A DNA stretch of 64,000 nt, taken from contig NZ_JAQCNJ010000046.1 in the NCBI RefSeq assembly GCF_028275055.1, forward strand, positions 1-64,000, given 5' to 3'. This stretch comes from Haloplanus sp. Its GTDB lineage: Archaea; Halobacteriota; Halobacteria; Halobacteriales; Haloferacaceae. This document shows positions 34,910 to 44,059 of the stretch, in pieces (the first letter of the stretch is position 1; every line of letters begins with the position of its first letter). The position numbers and the translations under genes are program-made. The notes beneath the pieces are model-generated. The model had not been told where the DNA came from. It made no database searches and was given only the letters and a program-made list of their open reading frames with translations.

Positions 34910-35821
34910 GTGTCTCTCCGTGCGCCCTCCCCGGAGATTCTCCGACCGATCGGTGCCGAGCTGGGGCTTATCACCGGCGTGTTCGTCGTTCTGTATCTCT
35001 GGCAACGCCTCCTCCGTGCCGCCCCGTTGGCCGCCGTCCAGCCTTCGGTCGGTGGACCCCCGGCCGCCGGTGCCGTCAACGGCGGACTCCTGCTTTGTGG
35101 TATCGTGGCCGTCGTCGGCGCGTACGCCGCGGTTCGGGACGTCGATGCCGGCGTGATCCGTCCCTCGGCCGCCGATCTGTGGTGGGCCGGACCGGCGACG
35201 CTGACGCCGCCAGCCCTCGTCACGCTCACCGCGCTCGTCGGCTCGGCAACCGGCGTCCGGTACGGCTCGTTGACCGGCACCGCCGTCGCCGCCGATCCGC
35301 CGCTTGGTCCGGTGGTGCTCGTCGCCGGGCTTGGCCTCCTCATCGGCGTTCCATCGCTCGTCGCGGTGTGTCAGGTGGTCGTTCAGGGAAGCTTCGCACA
35401 CGTCGTCGATGGTGATACCGCGGCGCTCCTGACGACGGCCCTGACCGGGTTCGTTGCGGTGAGCAACACCGGTGGTCTGACCCCGATCCCCGATACCGGG
35501 CGTCTCATCGGCGTCGTTGGCCTCGCGGGCCTCCTCGGTGTCGGCGTGTTCGTGGACGAACGGACCGACCGCCGTCCGGCCCGACTCCTCGGTTATCTTC
35601 CCGCCGCGGCGCTCGGACTGCTCGTCGTCGGTTCGGGGCTGGCAGGCGTCGGCTCCGCCGCCGCCGGGTTGTTCGCGGCGACGCGGCTCGCCACCCTCGG
35701 GATCGCCGCGTGGTCGTACGACCGAACGGGGTCGCTTCTCGTTCCGGCGCTCGCGTACGCGTCCGTGCTGTTGGCCGATCAGGTCGTCGTGGTAGTTTTC
35801 GAGGCGGGAGCAGGGCTGTGA
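34910..35821 (+). CDS. Multi-pass membrane protein of unknown function
   Basis: A 303-residue very hydrophobic protein with about eight predicted helices, for example LGLITGVFVVLYLWQRLL at the start. The C-terminal part (AATRLATLGIAAWSYDRTGS, then VLLADQVVVVVFEAG) faintly resembles the end of CPBP-type membrane proteins, but the paired Glu and His of that protease family are not seen. GTG at 34910 is used as start. It follows dabA by ~107 nt on the same strand, so it may belong to that transcription unit, although nothing shows a functional link. Confidence 0.65.
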   Translation: MSLRAPSPEILRPIGAELGLITGVFVVLYLWQRLLRAAPLAAVQPSVGGPPAAGAVNGGLLLCGIVAVVGAYAAVRDVDAGVIRPSAADLWWAGPATLTPPALVTLTALVGSATGVRYGSLTGTAVAADPPLGPVVLVAGLGLLIGVPSLVAVCQVVVQGSFAHVVDGDTAALLTTALTGFVAVSNTGGLTPIPDTGRLIGVVGLAGLLGVGVFVDERTDRRPARLLGYLPAAALGLLVVGSGLAGVGSAAAGLFAATRLATLGIAAWSYDRTGSLLVPALAYASVLLADQVVVVVFEAGAGL

Positions 35822-35978
35822 GTGTCTCGCCGCTACCGACCGGTGGTACGGCCGACACGGACCCGCACCTGCTAAGGATCACCGTCGAACCGGTCGGGTC
35901 CCGAGGAGCGGACGCTCGGCCGGTTCCGCGCGACGGTTCCGAATGCCGTGGCCGATACACCGACCGGGCGGGCCGGTC

Positions 35979-36425
35979 TCACTCGGCCCGCGCCGGATCC
36001 CGGCTCCCCTCCATGGAGAGGGCGTCGCCGCTCCAGTCGATGTCGAGTCGGTGACGCGAGAGGTACGGGGCGAGGTCGTCTCGGACGACGAGGCCGACGT
36101 ATCTCCCGTCGTCGACGACCGGGAGCCGGTTCACGCCGGCGTCGCGCATCCGGTCTGCCGCGAGTCCGACCGGCCGCGACGGGGATGTGGTCACCACCGG
36201 TGTGGACATGAACGATCCGACTGACGGATCGGTGCCGCCCTCTGCAACGACCGCGACGATGTCGGACTCGGTCACGATCCCGACGACCGACCCTGCCGCG
36301 TCGGTCACGACGACGGCCGCCACCTCCGACCGCCGGAGGCGGTCGGCCGCCTCGACGGTCCGGGTGTCCGGCGCGACGGTCGCCGCCGCGCCGGTCATCG
36401 CCGCGGAGACAGGCACGTCAATCAT
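35979..36425 (-). CDS. Two-CBS-domain protein
   Basis: A 148-residue protein with two CBS motifs: the first around VTDAAGSVVGIVTESDIVAVV, the second around RLPVVDDGRYVGLVVRDDLA. CBS pairs bind adenosine nucleotides and modulate partner proteins. It has no catalytic partner domain and no obvious neighbour partner. The short AT-rich segment just before its start holds a good TATA box, so transcription is likely leaderless. Confidence 0.85.
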   Translation of the reverse strand: MIDVPVSAAMTGAAATVAPDTRTVEAADRLRRSEVAAVVVTDAAGSVVGIVTESDIVAVVAEGGTDPSVGSFMSTPVVTTSPSRPVGLAADRMRDAGVNRLPVVDDGRYVGLVVRDDLAPYLSRHRLDIDWSGDALSMEGSRDPARAE

Positions 36426-36889
36426 AACACAAAATTAGACTAAATATATTTAAAAATTTTGGCTAAGAGAAATATTACTGGCCATAGCAGTAGCAATTCT
36501 ATTTATAATCGTATCTACAGACAGATAATTTTCGATTAGCCGGAAGAACAGCAGATATCGTGCAACGATCGATGTGGCACGACCTGGGCTGGTCACTCCG
36601 CCGCAGGCCGCGGCGACGGTGTCGCCCATCCGGTAGCGCACGCGTCGGCGCGGAACCAGTTGTCACAGAACCGGATCGTCGGGATGGAACCGACGCTTCC
36701 ACAACAACCGACCATCGGGCGAGGTAGCCGACAACGAGCGTCTCCGTGCCGGCGAGAACGGCCGCCACCCGGTGGCAGTTGTCGACGCGACGGCCGCTTA
36801 CCAGCACCGACCACATGTCGAGAACGGAGGCGTAGGGAAAGAACGCGTGTGCCATTCCCTCCGCGATTCAACTCAACAGAGCGGCCGGT
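36426..36889. other. Gene-free stretch with an AT-rich island
   Basis: About 460 bp. Bases 36426-36540 are strongly AT-rich for this genome; the rest has normal composition. Minus-strand frames from 36855 (MAHAFFPYASVLDMWSVLVS at its start) and 36871 are unlike known proteins and drift into Arg/Ser-rich sequence. They may be a decayed gene, but I cannot support one. Confidence 0.45.
36445..36456 (-). promoter_or_regulatory. TATA-like box for the CBS gene
   Basis: Read on the minus strand, TTTTAAATATATTTAG lies ~20-31 nt before the ATG at 36425, the spacing of a leaderless archaeal promoter. It sits in the most AT-rich stretch of the window. Confidence 0.5.
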
Positions 36890-39160
36890 TCAGTGGAAGG
36901 TCCGGCTCGAGTCGGTGCCACTCGCCGGGCCGGTCCGATCGGTGCTGAACCGTTGTTCGATTTCGCGGTAGCGCTCGCGGGTCTCCTCGGTCACGCTCGC
37001 GACAACCTCGTTGAGCGCCTGTTCGAAGTGGTTCATCGTGATCCGAACGTTTCCCAGCGACTCGTCGATATCGTCTGTGGAAACGCTGTTGATGAACTCC
37101 CGGGAGGCGGCCATCGAGGCTTCGCGGCAGACCGCCTCGATATCCGCTCCCACGTAGTTCTCCGTCCGCCGTGCGAGGCGGTCAAGGTCGACATCGTCCG
37201 CGAGCGGTTTGTCGCGGGTGTGGACCTCGAAGATGGCTCGGCGCGCCGTCTCGTCGGGCACGGGCACGTGGACGTGTCGGTCCAGCCGGCCCGGGCGCAG
37301 GAGCGCTGAATCGATGAGGTCCGGCCGGTTCGAGGTGGCGATCACGACCACGTCCTCCAGCGTCTCCAGCCCGTCGAGTTCGGTCAGGAGCTGCGAGACG
37401 ACGCGTTCGGAGACGCCGGAGTCGCCGGTGTTCTGTCCCCGCTCGGTCGCGATGGCGTCGATCTCGTCGAAAAAGATCACTGTCGGGGCGTTCTCGCGAG
37501 CCTTGCTGAAGATCTCGCGGACGCCCTTCTCGCTCTCCCCGACGTACTTATCGAGCAGTTCCGGTCCCTTCACCGAGATGAAGTTGGACTCGGCCTCGTT
37601 GGCGACGGCCTTCGCAAGCAGGGTCTTCCCCGTGCCCGGCGGGCCGTACATGAGCACGCCCTTTGCCGACTCCATGTCCATGGTCTCGAACACCTCGGGG
37701 TAGTCGAGGGGCCACTGGATCGTCTCGCGGAGGCGTTCTTTGGTGTCCTCGAGACCGCCGACGTCCGCCCACGTGACGTCGGGCACCTCGACGAACACCT
37801 CCCGGAGCGCCGAGGGTTCGATGCCTTTCATCGCCTCCCCGAAGTCGTCCTGATCGACCTCGAGCGATTCGAGGACCCCGGCGTCGATCTCCTCTTCTTC
37901 GAGGTCGATCTGTGGGCGAATGCGCCGGAGTGCGCTCATCGCGGCCTCCTTTGCGAGACTTTCCAGATCCGCCCCGACGTAGCCGTGGGTGGAATCGGCG
38001 AACCCTTCGATGTCGACGTCATCCGCGAGGGGCATGTTGCGGGTGTGGACCTGCAGGATCTCGCGGCGACCGTCGCGGTCCGGCACACCGATCTCGATCT
38101 CACGGTCGAACCGACCGCCACGCCGGAGCGCGGGGTCGATGGCGTCGACCCGGTTGGTCGCGCCGATCACGACGACCTCGCCGCGCTCTTCGAGTCCGTC
38201 CATGAGGCTCAACAGCTGTGCGACGACCCGTCGTTCGACGTCGCCGCCCGCCTCGCTCCGCTCGGGGGCGATGGAGTCGATCTCGTCGATAAAGACGATG
38301 GCGGGTGCCTCCTCCTCGGCCTCCTCGAAGACCTCGCGGAGTTGCTCCTCGCTCTCGCCGTAGTATTTCGACATGATCTCCGGGCCGCTGATGTTGTGGA
38401 ACGCGGCGTCGATCTCGTTGGCGACGGCCTTCGCGATCAGCGTCTTCCCCGTGCCCGGCGGGCCGTGGAGGAGCACGCCCTTCGGCGGGTCGATCCCCAA
38501 CCGTCGGAACAGCTCCGGGTGGCGCATCGGGAGTTCGATCATCTCGCGAACCTGTTCGAGTTCGCGGTCGAGGCCGCCGATGTCCTCGTAGGTCACGTCG
38601 GGCGTGTCGCCGTGGGCCTCGCCGCTGGCCTCCTCCCGAATCTGCTCGGCCGGTTTCTCGCTGACGGCAATCTCCGTCGAATCGGTGACGACGACCGTCC
38701 CCGACGGCTCGGTGTCGGCGACTTTCATCGGGAGTGCCTTGCTCTGCCGGCCGCCGATAAACCCGAACCCGAAGGGAACCCGCAGGGTCTGGCCCGTCGT
38801 GATCGGCTTGTCCGTGAGTTTGTCACGAAGGTAGTGGCCGATGTCGCCCCGGATGCCGATCTGTTGGGGAAGCGCGACCGTCACGCGCTCGGCGGCGCTC
38901 ACCTCGGCTTTCTCGACTTCCACGCGGTCGTCGATGCCGACATCCGCCTGCTGGCGGAGTTGGCCGTCGATGCGGATCACGCCCGTGCCCTGATCCTCGG
39001 GGAGACCGGGCCAGACGCGAGCGATAGCGGTGCCGTCCCGCCCCTCGATCCGGACGTAGTCACCGACCTCCAGACCCATCTCGCTCGCAGCCGCGCGGTC
39101 GATGGCGGCCAGTCCCCGGCCGGCGTCCTTCTGTTTCAGGGGCTTAACGGTGAGTTTCAT
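36890..39160 (-). CDS. cdc48: CDC48/p97-type AAA+ ATPase
   Basis: A 756-residue double-AAA unfoldase. The N-terminal ~190 residues carry the CDC48 double-psi barrel ([20 protein letters not shown]). D1 has the Walker [17 protein letters not shown] and [14 protein letters not shown]2 has [16 protein letters not shown] and [17 protein letters not shown]48 extracts and unfolds proteins, feeding the proteasome. The ATG at 39160 overlaps the stop of the small upstream gene (ATGA), so the two are coupled. Confidence 0.95.
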   Translation of the reverse strand: MKLTVKPLKQKDAGRGLAAIDRAAASEMGLEVGDYVRIEGRDGTAIARVWPGLPEDQGTGVIRIDGQLRQQADVGIDDRVEVEKAEVSAAERVTVALPQQIGIRGDIGHYLRDKLTDKPITTGQTLRVPFGFGFIGGRQSKALPMKVADTEPSGTVVVTDSTEIAVSEKPAEQIREEASGEAHGDTPDVTYEDIGGLDRELEQVREMIELPMRHPELFRRLGIDPPKGVLLHGPPGTGKTLIAKAVANEIDAAFHNISGPEIMSKYYGESEEQLREVFEEAEEEAPAIVFIDEIDSIAPERSEAGGDVERRVVAQLLSLMDGLEERGEVVVIGATNRVDAIDPALRRGGRFDREIEIGVPDRDGRREILQVHTRNMPLADDVDIEGFADSTHGYVGADLESLAKEAAMSALRRIRPQIDLEEEEIDAGVLESLEVDQDDFGEAMKGIEPSALREVFVEVPDVTWADVGGLEDTKERLRETIQWPLDYPEVFETMDMESAKGVLMYGPPGTGKTLLAKAVANEAESNFISVKGPELLDKYVGESEKGVREIFSKARENAPTVIFFDEIDAIATERGQNTGDSGVSERVVSQLLTELDGLETLEDVVVIATSNRPDLIDSALLRPGRLDRHVHVPVPDETARRAIFEVHTRDKPLADDVDLDRLARRTENYVGADIEAVCREASMAASREFINSVSTDDIDESLGNVRITMNHFEQALNEVVASVTEETRERYREIEQRFSTDRTGPASGTDSSRTFH

Positions 39161-39393
39161 GCTCCACGAACCTCCAGCACACCGTTGTTCGTGTCGACGC
39201 CGTCGACCGATCCGGGGAGATCGAGTTCGACTTCGGTCTCCCCGTCGACGACCACGATGGCCGTGTCGTCGACGACGTCGACATCCAGGTGGTCACCGCC
39301 GACACCGACGTCGGCCGCGATCACCCACTCGTCGTTGTAGTCGTACCGACGCACAAACGTCTCGGACTCTCCGGCGTGTTGTTGATCGTTCAT
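39157..39393 (-). CDS. Small Hsp20-like protein coupled to cdc48 (DUF7127-like)
   Basis: A 78-residue acidic protein. The strand pattern [20 protein letters not shown], then [16 protein letters not shown] and [20 protein letters not shown] resembles a minimal alpha-crystallin/CS fold, and it matches what I recall as haloarchaeal DUF7127. Overlap with the CDC48 start argues for a substrate-delivery or chaperone role with the unfoldase; that is inference. The ATG at 39393 is chosen over an upstream frame of 22 residues that spans the promoter. Confidence 0.75.
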   Translation of the reverse strand: MNDQQHAGESETFVRRYDYNDEWVIAADVGVGGDHLDVDVVDDTAIVVVDGETEVELDLPGSVDGVDTNNGVLEVRGA

Positions 39394-39402
39394 GGTACTT
39401 CT

Positions 39403-39415
39403 TAACTCCAAGTTA
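39403..39415. promoter_or_regulatory. Inverted repeat between TATA box and start of the cdc48 operon
   Basis: TAACT-CCA-AGTTA is a perfect 5-bp inverted repeat with a 3-nt centre. It lies 10 nt before the ATG of the Hsp20-like gene and ~10 nt after the TATA box, where a repressor could block transcription. The size resembles known archaeal heat-shock operator sites, but no regulator is identified. Confidence 0.4.
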
Positions 39416-39423
39416 GTTAGCCA

Positions 39424-39433
39424 CGTATATAAA
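39424..39433 (-). promoter_or_regulatory. TATA box of the cdc48 operon
   Basis: On the minus strand CATTTATATACG lies ~31-40 nt before the ATG at 39393. It is a strong archaeal TATA element in otherwise GC-rich sequence. Confidence 0.55.
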
Positions 39434-39548
39434 TGTTTTGTGTAGCAATCGCAGTACAACGGCGGGGTGAAAAATTTGAGTGTACTTGCGGTTCACGAAC
39501 TCTTTCCACCGGAAGCGGGTTTATCAGCCTGCCCCGGTAATCGGTCGT

Positions 39549-40334
39549 ATGGAGACAGTCACACACCACGGTCGAGAAACAGCCTACCGGCGACTCAACC
39601 GGGGTGGCGACGGGGAGCCGCTTCTCTTTGTCCACGGGAGCGGCGGTTCCCACGCTGTCTGGAGCGCACAGACCCGCCTCGCCGACGACCGCCCGGTGAT
39701 CGTACCGGATCTGAGCGGCCACGGCGAAAGCGAGAACGTGGACGCCGGTCCTGGCTACGAGACGCTGTCGGCGTACGTCGACGACACGCTTGCCGTCGCC
39801 CGGGCGACCGACGCGCGCGTTCTGTGTGGCCACTCGATGGGCGGTGCGGTCGTTCTCTCGTTGTCGATCAACCGTGGCGCCGAGTTGTCCCCCGACGGGG
39901 TGATCCTCGCCGGAACGGGCGCGCGCTTGGTCGTTCTCGATGACCTCCTCCGGTGGCTCCGCTCGGACTTCGAACGGGCCGTCGAGTTTCTCAACGGTCC
40001 CGACCGACTCTTTCACGACCCCACCGACCGGCTCCTGTCGGCCGCCAGCGAGGCGCTCCGCGATGCGGGACAGGCCGTCACCGACCGCGACTTCCGGACC
40101 TGCCACACGTTCGACGTGCGTGGACGACTGGACGAGGTGGACGCCCCTGCGCTCGCGCTCGTGGGCGAACACGACGCGCTCACCCCGCCGTGGTACCACG
40201 AGGCCCTCGCAGAGGGCATCCCGGACGCGAGATGGACGACCATCGACGGCGCGGCCCACCTCGCCATGCTCGAACAGCCCGAGGCGTTCAACGAGGCGGT
40301 GTCCGCGTTTCTCGGCCGGACCGCCACCCATTAG
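39549..40334 (+). CDS. Alpha/beta hydrolase
   Basis: A 261-residue enzyme with the complete catalytic set: oxyanion motif HGSGGSHAVW, nucleophile Ser in LCGHSMGGAVVLS, acid Asp in LVGEHDALTPP, and His in IDGAAHLAML. It is a single alpha/beta hydrolase fold with a cap (GARLVVLDDLLRWLRS region). The substrate is unknown; haloarchaeal relatives are annotated as esterases or peroxidase-like hydrolases. The ATG at 39549 fits the family start METVTHHG; the frame extends upstream without similarity. Confidence 0.88.
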   Translation: METVTHHGRETAYRRLNRGGDGEPLLFVHGSGGSHAVWSAQTRLADDRPVIVPDLSGHGESENVDAGPGYETLSAYVDDTLAVARATDARVLCGHSMGGAVVLSLSINRGAELSPDGVILAGTGARLVVLDDLLRWLRSDFERAVEFLNGPDRLFHDPTDRLLSAASEALRDAGQAVTDRDFRTCHTFDVRGRLDEVDAPALALVGEHDALTPPWYHEALAEGIPDARWTTIDGAAHLAMLEQPEAFNEAVSAFLGRTATH

Positions 40335-40358
40335 CGCGTCGCCCCGCAATCGGGATAC

Positions 40359-40613
40359 GTGCCACAGCCCGTCGAACGGACGGACCCAGAGGGCGTCGAC
40401 TTCGGGTGGGTGATGCAGGTGACGTTCGTCGCGACCATCGTCGTCGGCGCGCCGCTGGTGGCGGCCCTGTCGACGACGACGGCGCTCCCGACGTGGAGTG
40501 CGCGGGCGGTCTTCGCCGCCCGCGTGGGAGCGCTCGTCTGGTTCGTCACCGCACTTTTTACCTACGCGTACGCCCGGCGCACGACCGATTCCGCGGATCC
40601 GGACGCCGACTGA
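40359..40613 (+). CDS. Small two-helix membrane protein (DUF5822-like)
   Basis: An 84-residue protein: N-terminal RTDPEGVDFGWVMQVTF, a first helix VATIVVGAPLVAALSTTT, then a second VGALVWFVTALFTYAYARR. It resembles a haloarchaeal family I believe is DUF5822. No function known. It starts with GTG 24 nt after the hydrolase stop and precedes the eIF2B-like gene on the same strand. Confidence 0.65.
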   Translation: MPQPVERTDPEGVDFGWVMQVTFVATIVVGAPLVAALSTTTALPTWSARAVFAARVGALVWFVTALFTYAYARRTTDSADPDAD

Positions 40614-40683
40614 CCCCGACGCGGGCCCGTGGTCCCGCCGCCGAGGCCGGAACCTCTTTGCCTCGGACACGACACCACACGGT

Positions 40684-41532
40684 ATGATCGACGAGACCAT
40701 CGAGGAAATCCGTCGGATGCAGACACACAGCTCGTCGGTGGTCGCTGTCAAGGCCACGGTCGCACTGGGCGAACTGCTCGACCGCGAGTACCGGAACGTG
40801 GAAGAGTACGAGCGTGACCTCGAACGCAACGCCGGCGCACTCCGGCGAGCCAACCCCTCTCACGCCTCGCTACACAAAGCGATGCGAGGGGTCGTCGACA
40901 CCGTTCTCGGGGCGGCCGATACGGTCAGGGAAGCCAAATCCCTCACCGAAGCCGAAATCGACCGCATCACCGAGGAGATTGAGACGGGCAAGCGGCGGGC
41001 GGCCGACCGGGCGGCCGACACGTTCGACGACGGCGAGACGTTTCTCACACACGACTTCTCCTCGACCGTTCTGGAGGCCATCGAGACGGCGGCGGCCGAC
41101 GGCCGACATCTCACCGCCTACGTCACAGAGGCACGACCCCGTTATCTCGGCCGCAAGACCGCTCGAACCCTCGCCGAGATCGACCGGGTCGAGCCACATC
41201 TCCTCGTCGACAGCGCCGCCGGCTACGTCCTCGACCGCTGCGATCGGATGGTCGTCGGCATGGACTGCATCGTCGGGGACACCCTCTACAACCGGGTCGG
41301 GACGTTCCCCCTCGCAGCCGCCGCCGACGTGGTGGATGTCCCGGTAACCGTCGTCGGATCGGAGTCGAAGGTGATCACCGACGATTTCGTTTTCGAGAAC
41401 GAAACCCGACTCCCGGCAGAGGTGGCCCGCGAACCGATCGAAGGTGTCACCATCGAGAACCCGGCGTACGATGCGACGCCGGTGTCGCTGGTCGACCACG
41501 TGGTGACGGATAAAGAACGGTACGAACCCTAA
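40684..41532 (+). CDS. eIF2B-alpha-like / ribose 1,5-bisphosphate isomerase family protein
   Basis: A 282-residue protein of the eIF2B-like Rossmann family, which also includes methylthioribose-1-phosphate isomerase and archaeal ribose-1,5-bisphosphate isomerase. Family marks are VTEARPRYLGRKTARTLAEI, LLVDSAAGYVL, RMVVGMDCIVGDTLYNRVGT and VPVTVVGSESKV. Assignment among the subfamilies is open. The stop overlaps the convergent GNAT gene by 4 bp at CTAA. Confidence 0.8.
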   Translation: MIDETIEEIRRMQTHSSSVVAVKATVALGELLDREYRNVEEYERDLERNAGALRRANPSHASLHKAMRGVVDTVLGAADTVREAKSLTEAEIDRITEEIETGKRRAADRAADTFDDGETFLTHDFSSTVLEAIETAAADGRHLTAYVTEARPRYLGRKTARTLAEIDRVEPHLLVDSAAGYVLDRCDRMVVGMDCIVGDTLYNRVGTFPLAAAADVVDVPVTVVGSESKVITDDFVFENETRLPAEVAREPIEGVTIENPAYDATPVSLVDHVVTDKERYEP

Positions 41533-42032
41533 CGCCGGATCAACTCGGAGAGCCGGTCGCGGAGGCGCTCGTTGGAGCCGAGCCGGAGGTAGTAGGCGTC
41601 GCCGTCGTCCTCGTAGTAGCCGTCGATGCGGCGCTTGATCTCGAACCCGATCGACTCATAAAACGAGAGCGCCCCCTCGTTTGTCGCTCGCGCGTGACAG
41701 GTCACGGTCCGGTGGTCCTCGGCCACCTCGGCGATGAGGCGTCGGCCGAACCCCTCGTCACGGTGTTCGGGGGCGACGGCGAGAAAAAGGATGTAGCCGT
41801 CGCGCCGTGTCGTCGCAAACCCTACCAGGTCGTCGCCGAGATACAGCAGGTGGGTCGTTGACCGTCGGTACGCGTCCATAAAAAAGCGTTTCCGTTGTTT
41901 CAGGACGTTTTCGGTCCGCCGGATGCACTCTTTGAGTTCCCACGCCTCATCGGCGTGGTCGGTCGCTCCGGGCCCATCCACTCGCTTCTCGACGGTGACG
42001 CTCACTACCAAAACGCTAGTGTCGGCGTCCAT
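41529..42032 (-). CDS. GNAT family N-acetyltransferase
   Basis: A 167-residue GNAT with the CoA-binding segment FLAVAPEHRDEGFGRRLIAE, preceded by LVGFATTRRDGYIL and followed by VTCHARATNEGALSFYESIG. The end (EIKRRIDGYYEDDGDAYYLR) resembles RimI-like protein N-acetyltransferases. Start taken at the ATG at 42032, where the AT-rich sequence just upstream (minus strand) may be the promoter; the longer frame upstream is not conserved. Confidence 0.82.
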   Translation of the reverse strand: MDADTSVLVVSVTVEKRVDGPGATDHADEAWELKECIRRTENVLKQRKRFFMDAYRRSTTHLLYLGDDLVGFATTRRDGYILFLAVAPEHRDEGFGRRLIAEVAEDHRTVTCHARATNEGALSFYESIGFEIKRRIDGYYEDDGDAYYLRLGSNERLRDRLSELIRR

Positions 42033-42140
42033 TATAACTGCATCGTCCCCGTCCCTCGTTGCCGCCGTTCCGTCGAATGGATAAGGAACCGTTTTCAGGA
42101 TGCCCGTTCTGTCTCCGACGACCGACCCGGCCAACAGATC

Positions 42141-42557
42141 ATGACCTTCGAACTCCGCTCTCACACGGCCGACGTGGCCGTTTCGGCGACCGGAGCTACC
42201 CTCGGCGAGGCGTTCGCCGCCGCCGCCGACGGCCTCGCGGCCGCCACCTGCGACGATATCCCTGACGCCGGCGGGCGGTTTTCGCTCACCGTCCGCGCCG
42301 AGGGTCCGGAGGCACTCCTCTTTGACTACCTCGACCGACTCATCTACGAACGCGACGTTCGAGGCGTCCTCCCCGCCGACAACGAGGCGACGATCCACGA
42401 GAACGAGAACGCCGACGGGTGGGTGATCGAAGCGACCGCCCGCGGCGTGCCCCTCGGCGCCGTCGACGCCCGCGAGGTGAAGGCGGTGACGTACTCCGAG
42501 ATGCGGATCGACCGCGTCGACGACGGCTGGGAAGCGTACGTCGTTCTCGACGTGTAG
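42141..42557 (+). CDS. Archease
   Basis: A 138-residue archease. The N-terminal SHTADVAVSATGATLGEAF and the C-terminal VKAVTYSEMRIDR hold the conserved acidic residues that bind metal. Archease activates RtcB ligase by helping its guanylation. The rtcB gene starts 36 nt downstream on the same strand, which confirms the role. ATG at 42141 begins the family sequence. Confidence 0.92.
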   Translation: MTFELRSHTADVAVSATGATLGEAFAAAADGLAAATCDDIPDAGGRFSLTVRAEGPEALLFDYLDRLIYERDVRGVLPADNEATIHENENADGWVIEATARGVPLGAVDAREVKAVTYSEMRIDRVDDGWEAYVVLDV

Positions 42558-42592
42558 TAACGTATTCCTGCGTCGGTCACGTCGGCACGCAC

Positions 42593-44053
42593 ATGACCAC
42601 ACGCGAGTTCGATGGGGTCCAACTCGAACGGGTTCGGGAGTTCGTTTGGGAGATCCCACAGGAGAACGGCATGGGCGTCCCCGCGCGGGTGCTCGCCAGC
42701 GAGGCGTTGTTGGAGCAGATCGGCGACGACAAAACGCTTCGGCAACTGAAGAATGCGGCACATCTTCCGGGGATGACCGGCCACGCCATCTGTATGCCGG
42801 ATGGCCACCAGGGGTACGGCTTCCCGGTCGGCGGCGTCGGCGCGACCGACGCCGAAACCGGCTGTATCTCGCCGGGGGCGGTCGGCTATGATATTAACTG
42901 TGGCGTGAGAATGATGACCACAAGTCTCACCTACGACGACGTTCGCGGCCGCGAGGAGGAACTCGTGGAGGCGCTCTTTGCGAACGTCGCGTCGGGACTC
43001 GGCGGCGGTGGGGTCATCGACGGCGACATGGACACCGTCGAGGCGATTCTCGAACGTGGCGTCGACTGGGCCGTCGAGGCCGGGTGGGCCGTTCACGACG
43101 ACCTCGAACACTGCGAGGACGAGGGTCGACGACCGGACGCCGACCCAGGCGCCGTCTCACAGAAGGCCAAAGACCGCGGCAAGAACCAACTCGGCAGTCT
43201 CGGGAGCGGCAACCACTTTCTCGAAATCCAGCGCGTGACGGACGTTTACCGCGACGATGTGGCCGACGCGTACGGGCTGGAACCCGACCGGATCGTCGTT
43301 CTGATTCACTGTGGCAGTCGGGGACTCGGCCACCAGACCTGCACCGACTACCTCAGAAAGATCGAGAAGCGCCACGGCGATGTGCTCGCGGACCTGCCCG
43401 ACAAGGAACTGGCGGCCGCCCCCGCAGGCTCCGAACTCGCAAAGGACTACTACGGCGCGATGTGTGCCTGCATCAACTTCGCGTGGGTGAACCGTCAGTT
43501 GATCATGCACCGGACCAGACAGGTGTTCGAGCGGGTGTTCGACCGGTCCTGGGAGGAGATGGGGATGAGCCTGTTGTACGACGTAGCTCACAACATCGTC
43601 AAAAAGGAGCGCCACCGGGTGGACAACGAGAAGCGCGAACTCTACGTCCACCGAAAAGGGGCGACGCGGGCGTTTCCCGCCGGTCACCCCGAGGTGCCCG
43701 CCGCCTACCGCGACGTGGGCCAACCGATCATCATCCCTGGGAGCATGGGTGCGGGGAGCTACGTCCTGCGGGGCGGCGACGAGTCGATGGAGCGTACGTT
43801 CGGGTCGACCGCCCACGGCGCCGGTCGACTCATGAGTCGGACACAGGCCAAACAGGAGTTCTGGGGCGAGACGGTGCAGGACGAACTCCGCGATCAGAAC
43901 CACGTCTACGTCAAGGCCCAGAGCGGGGCGACGGTCGCCGAGGAGGCCCCCGGCGTCTACAAGGATGTCGACGAGGTGGTGCGGGTGTCGGACGCCCTCG
44001 GTATTGGCGACCGGGTGGCACGGACGTACCCGGTGTGCAACATCAAGGGGTAG
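42593..44053 (+). CDS. rtcB: RtcB tRNA-splicing ligase
   Basis: A 486-residue RtcB. Recognisable are MPDGHQGYGFPVGGVGATD, GYDINCGVRMMTT (manganese-binding Asp/Cys), LGSLGSGNHFLEIQ, IHCGSRGLGHQ, and the guanylation-site region around STAHGAGRLMSRTQA with its His. RtcB joins 2',3'-cyclic phosphate and 5'-OH RNA ends in tRNA splicing and repair. Partnered by the upstream archease. Length is normal. No intein is present, although archaeal rtcB is a frequent intein site. Confidence 0.95.
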   Translation: MTTREFDGVQLERVREFVWEIPQENGMGVPARVLASEALLEQIGDDKTLRQLKNAAHLPGMTGHAICMPDGHQGYGFPVGGVGATDAETGCISPGAVGYDINCGVRMMTTSLTYDDVRGREEELVEALFANVASGLGGGGVIDGDMDTVEAILERGVDWAVEAGWAVHDDLEHCEDEGRRPDADPGAVSQKAKDRGKNQLGSLGSGNHFLEIQRVTDVYRDDVADAYGLEPDRIVVLIHCGSRGLGHQTCTDYLRKIEKRHGDVLADLPDKELAAAPAGSELAKDYYGAMCACINFAWVNRQLIMHRTRQVFERVFDRSWEEMGMSLLYDVAHNIVKKERHRVDNEKRELYVHRKGATRAFPAGHPEVPAAYRDVGQPIIIPGSMGAGSYVLRGGDESMERTFGSTAHGAGRLMSRTQAKQEFWGETVQDELRDQNHVYVKAQSGATVAEEAPGVYKDVDEVVRVSDALGIGDRVARTYPVCNIKG

Positions 44054-44059
44054 TCGAAC

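Noticed and set aside
36499-36871. A gene in the AT-rich gap
   Set aside because: Two overlapping minus-strand frames start plausibly but turn Arg/Ser-rich and match nothing I know.
42593-44053. Intein in RtcB
   Set aside because: The protein has normal length and continuous motifs; there is no insert.
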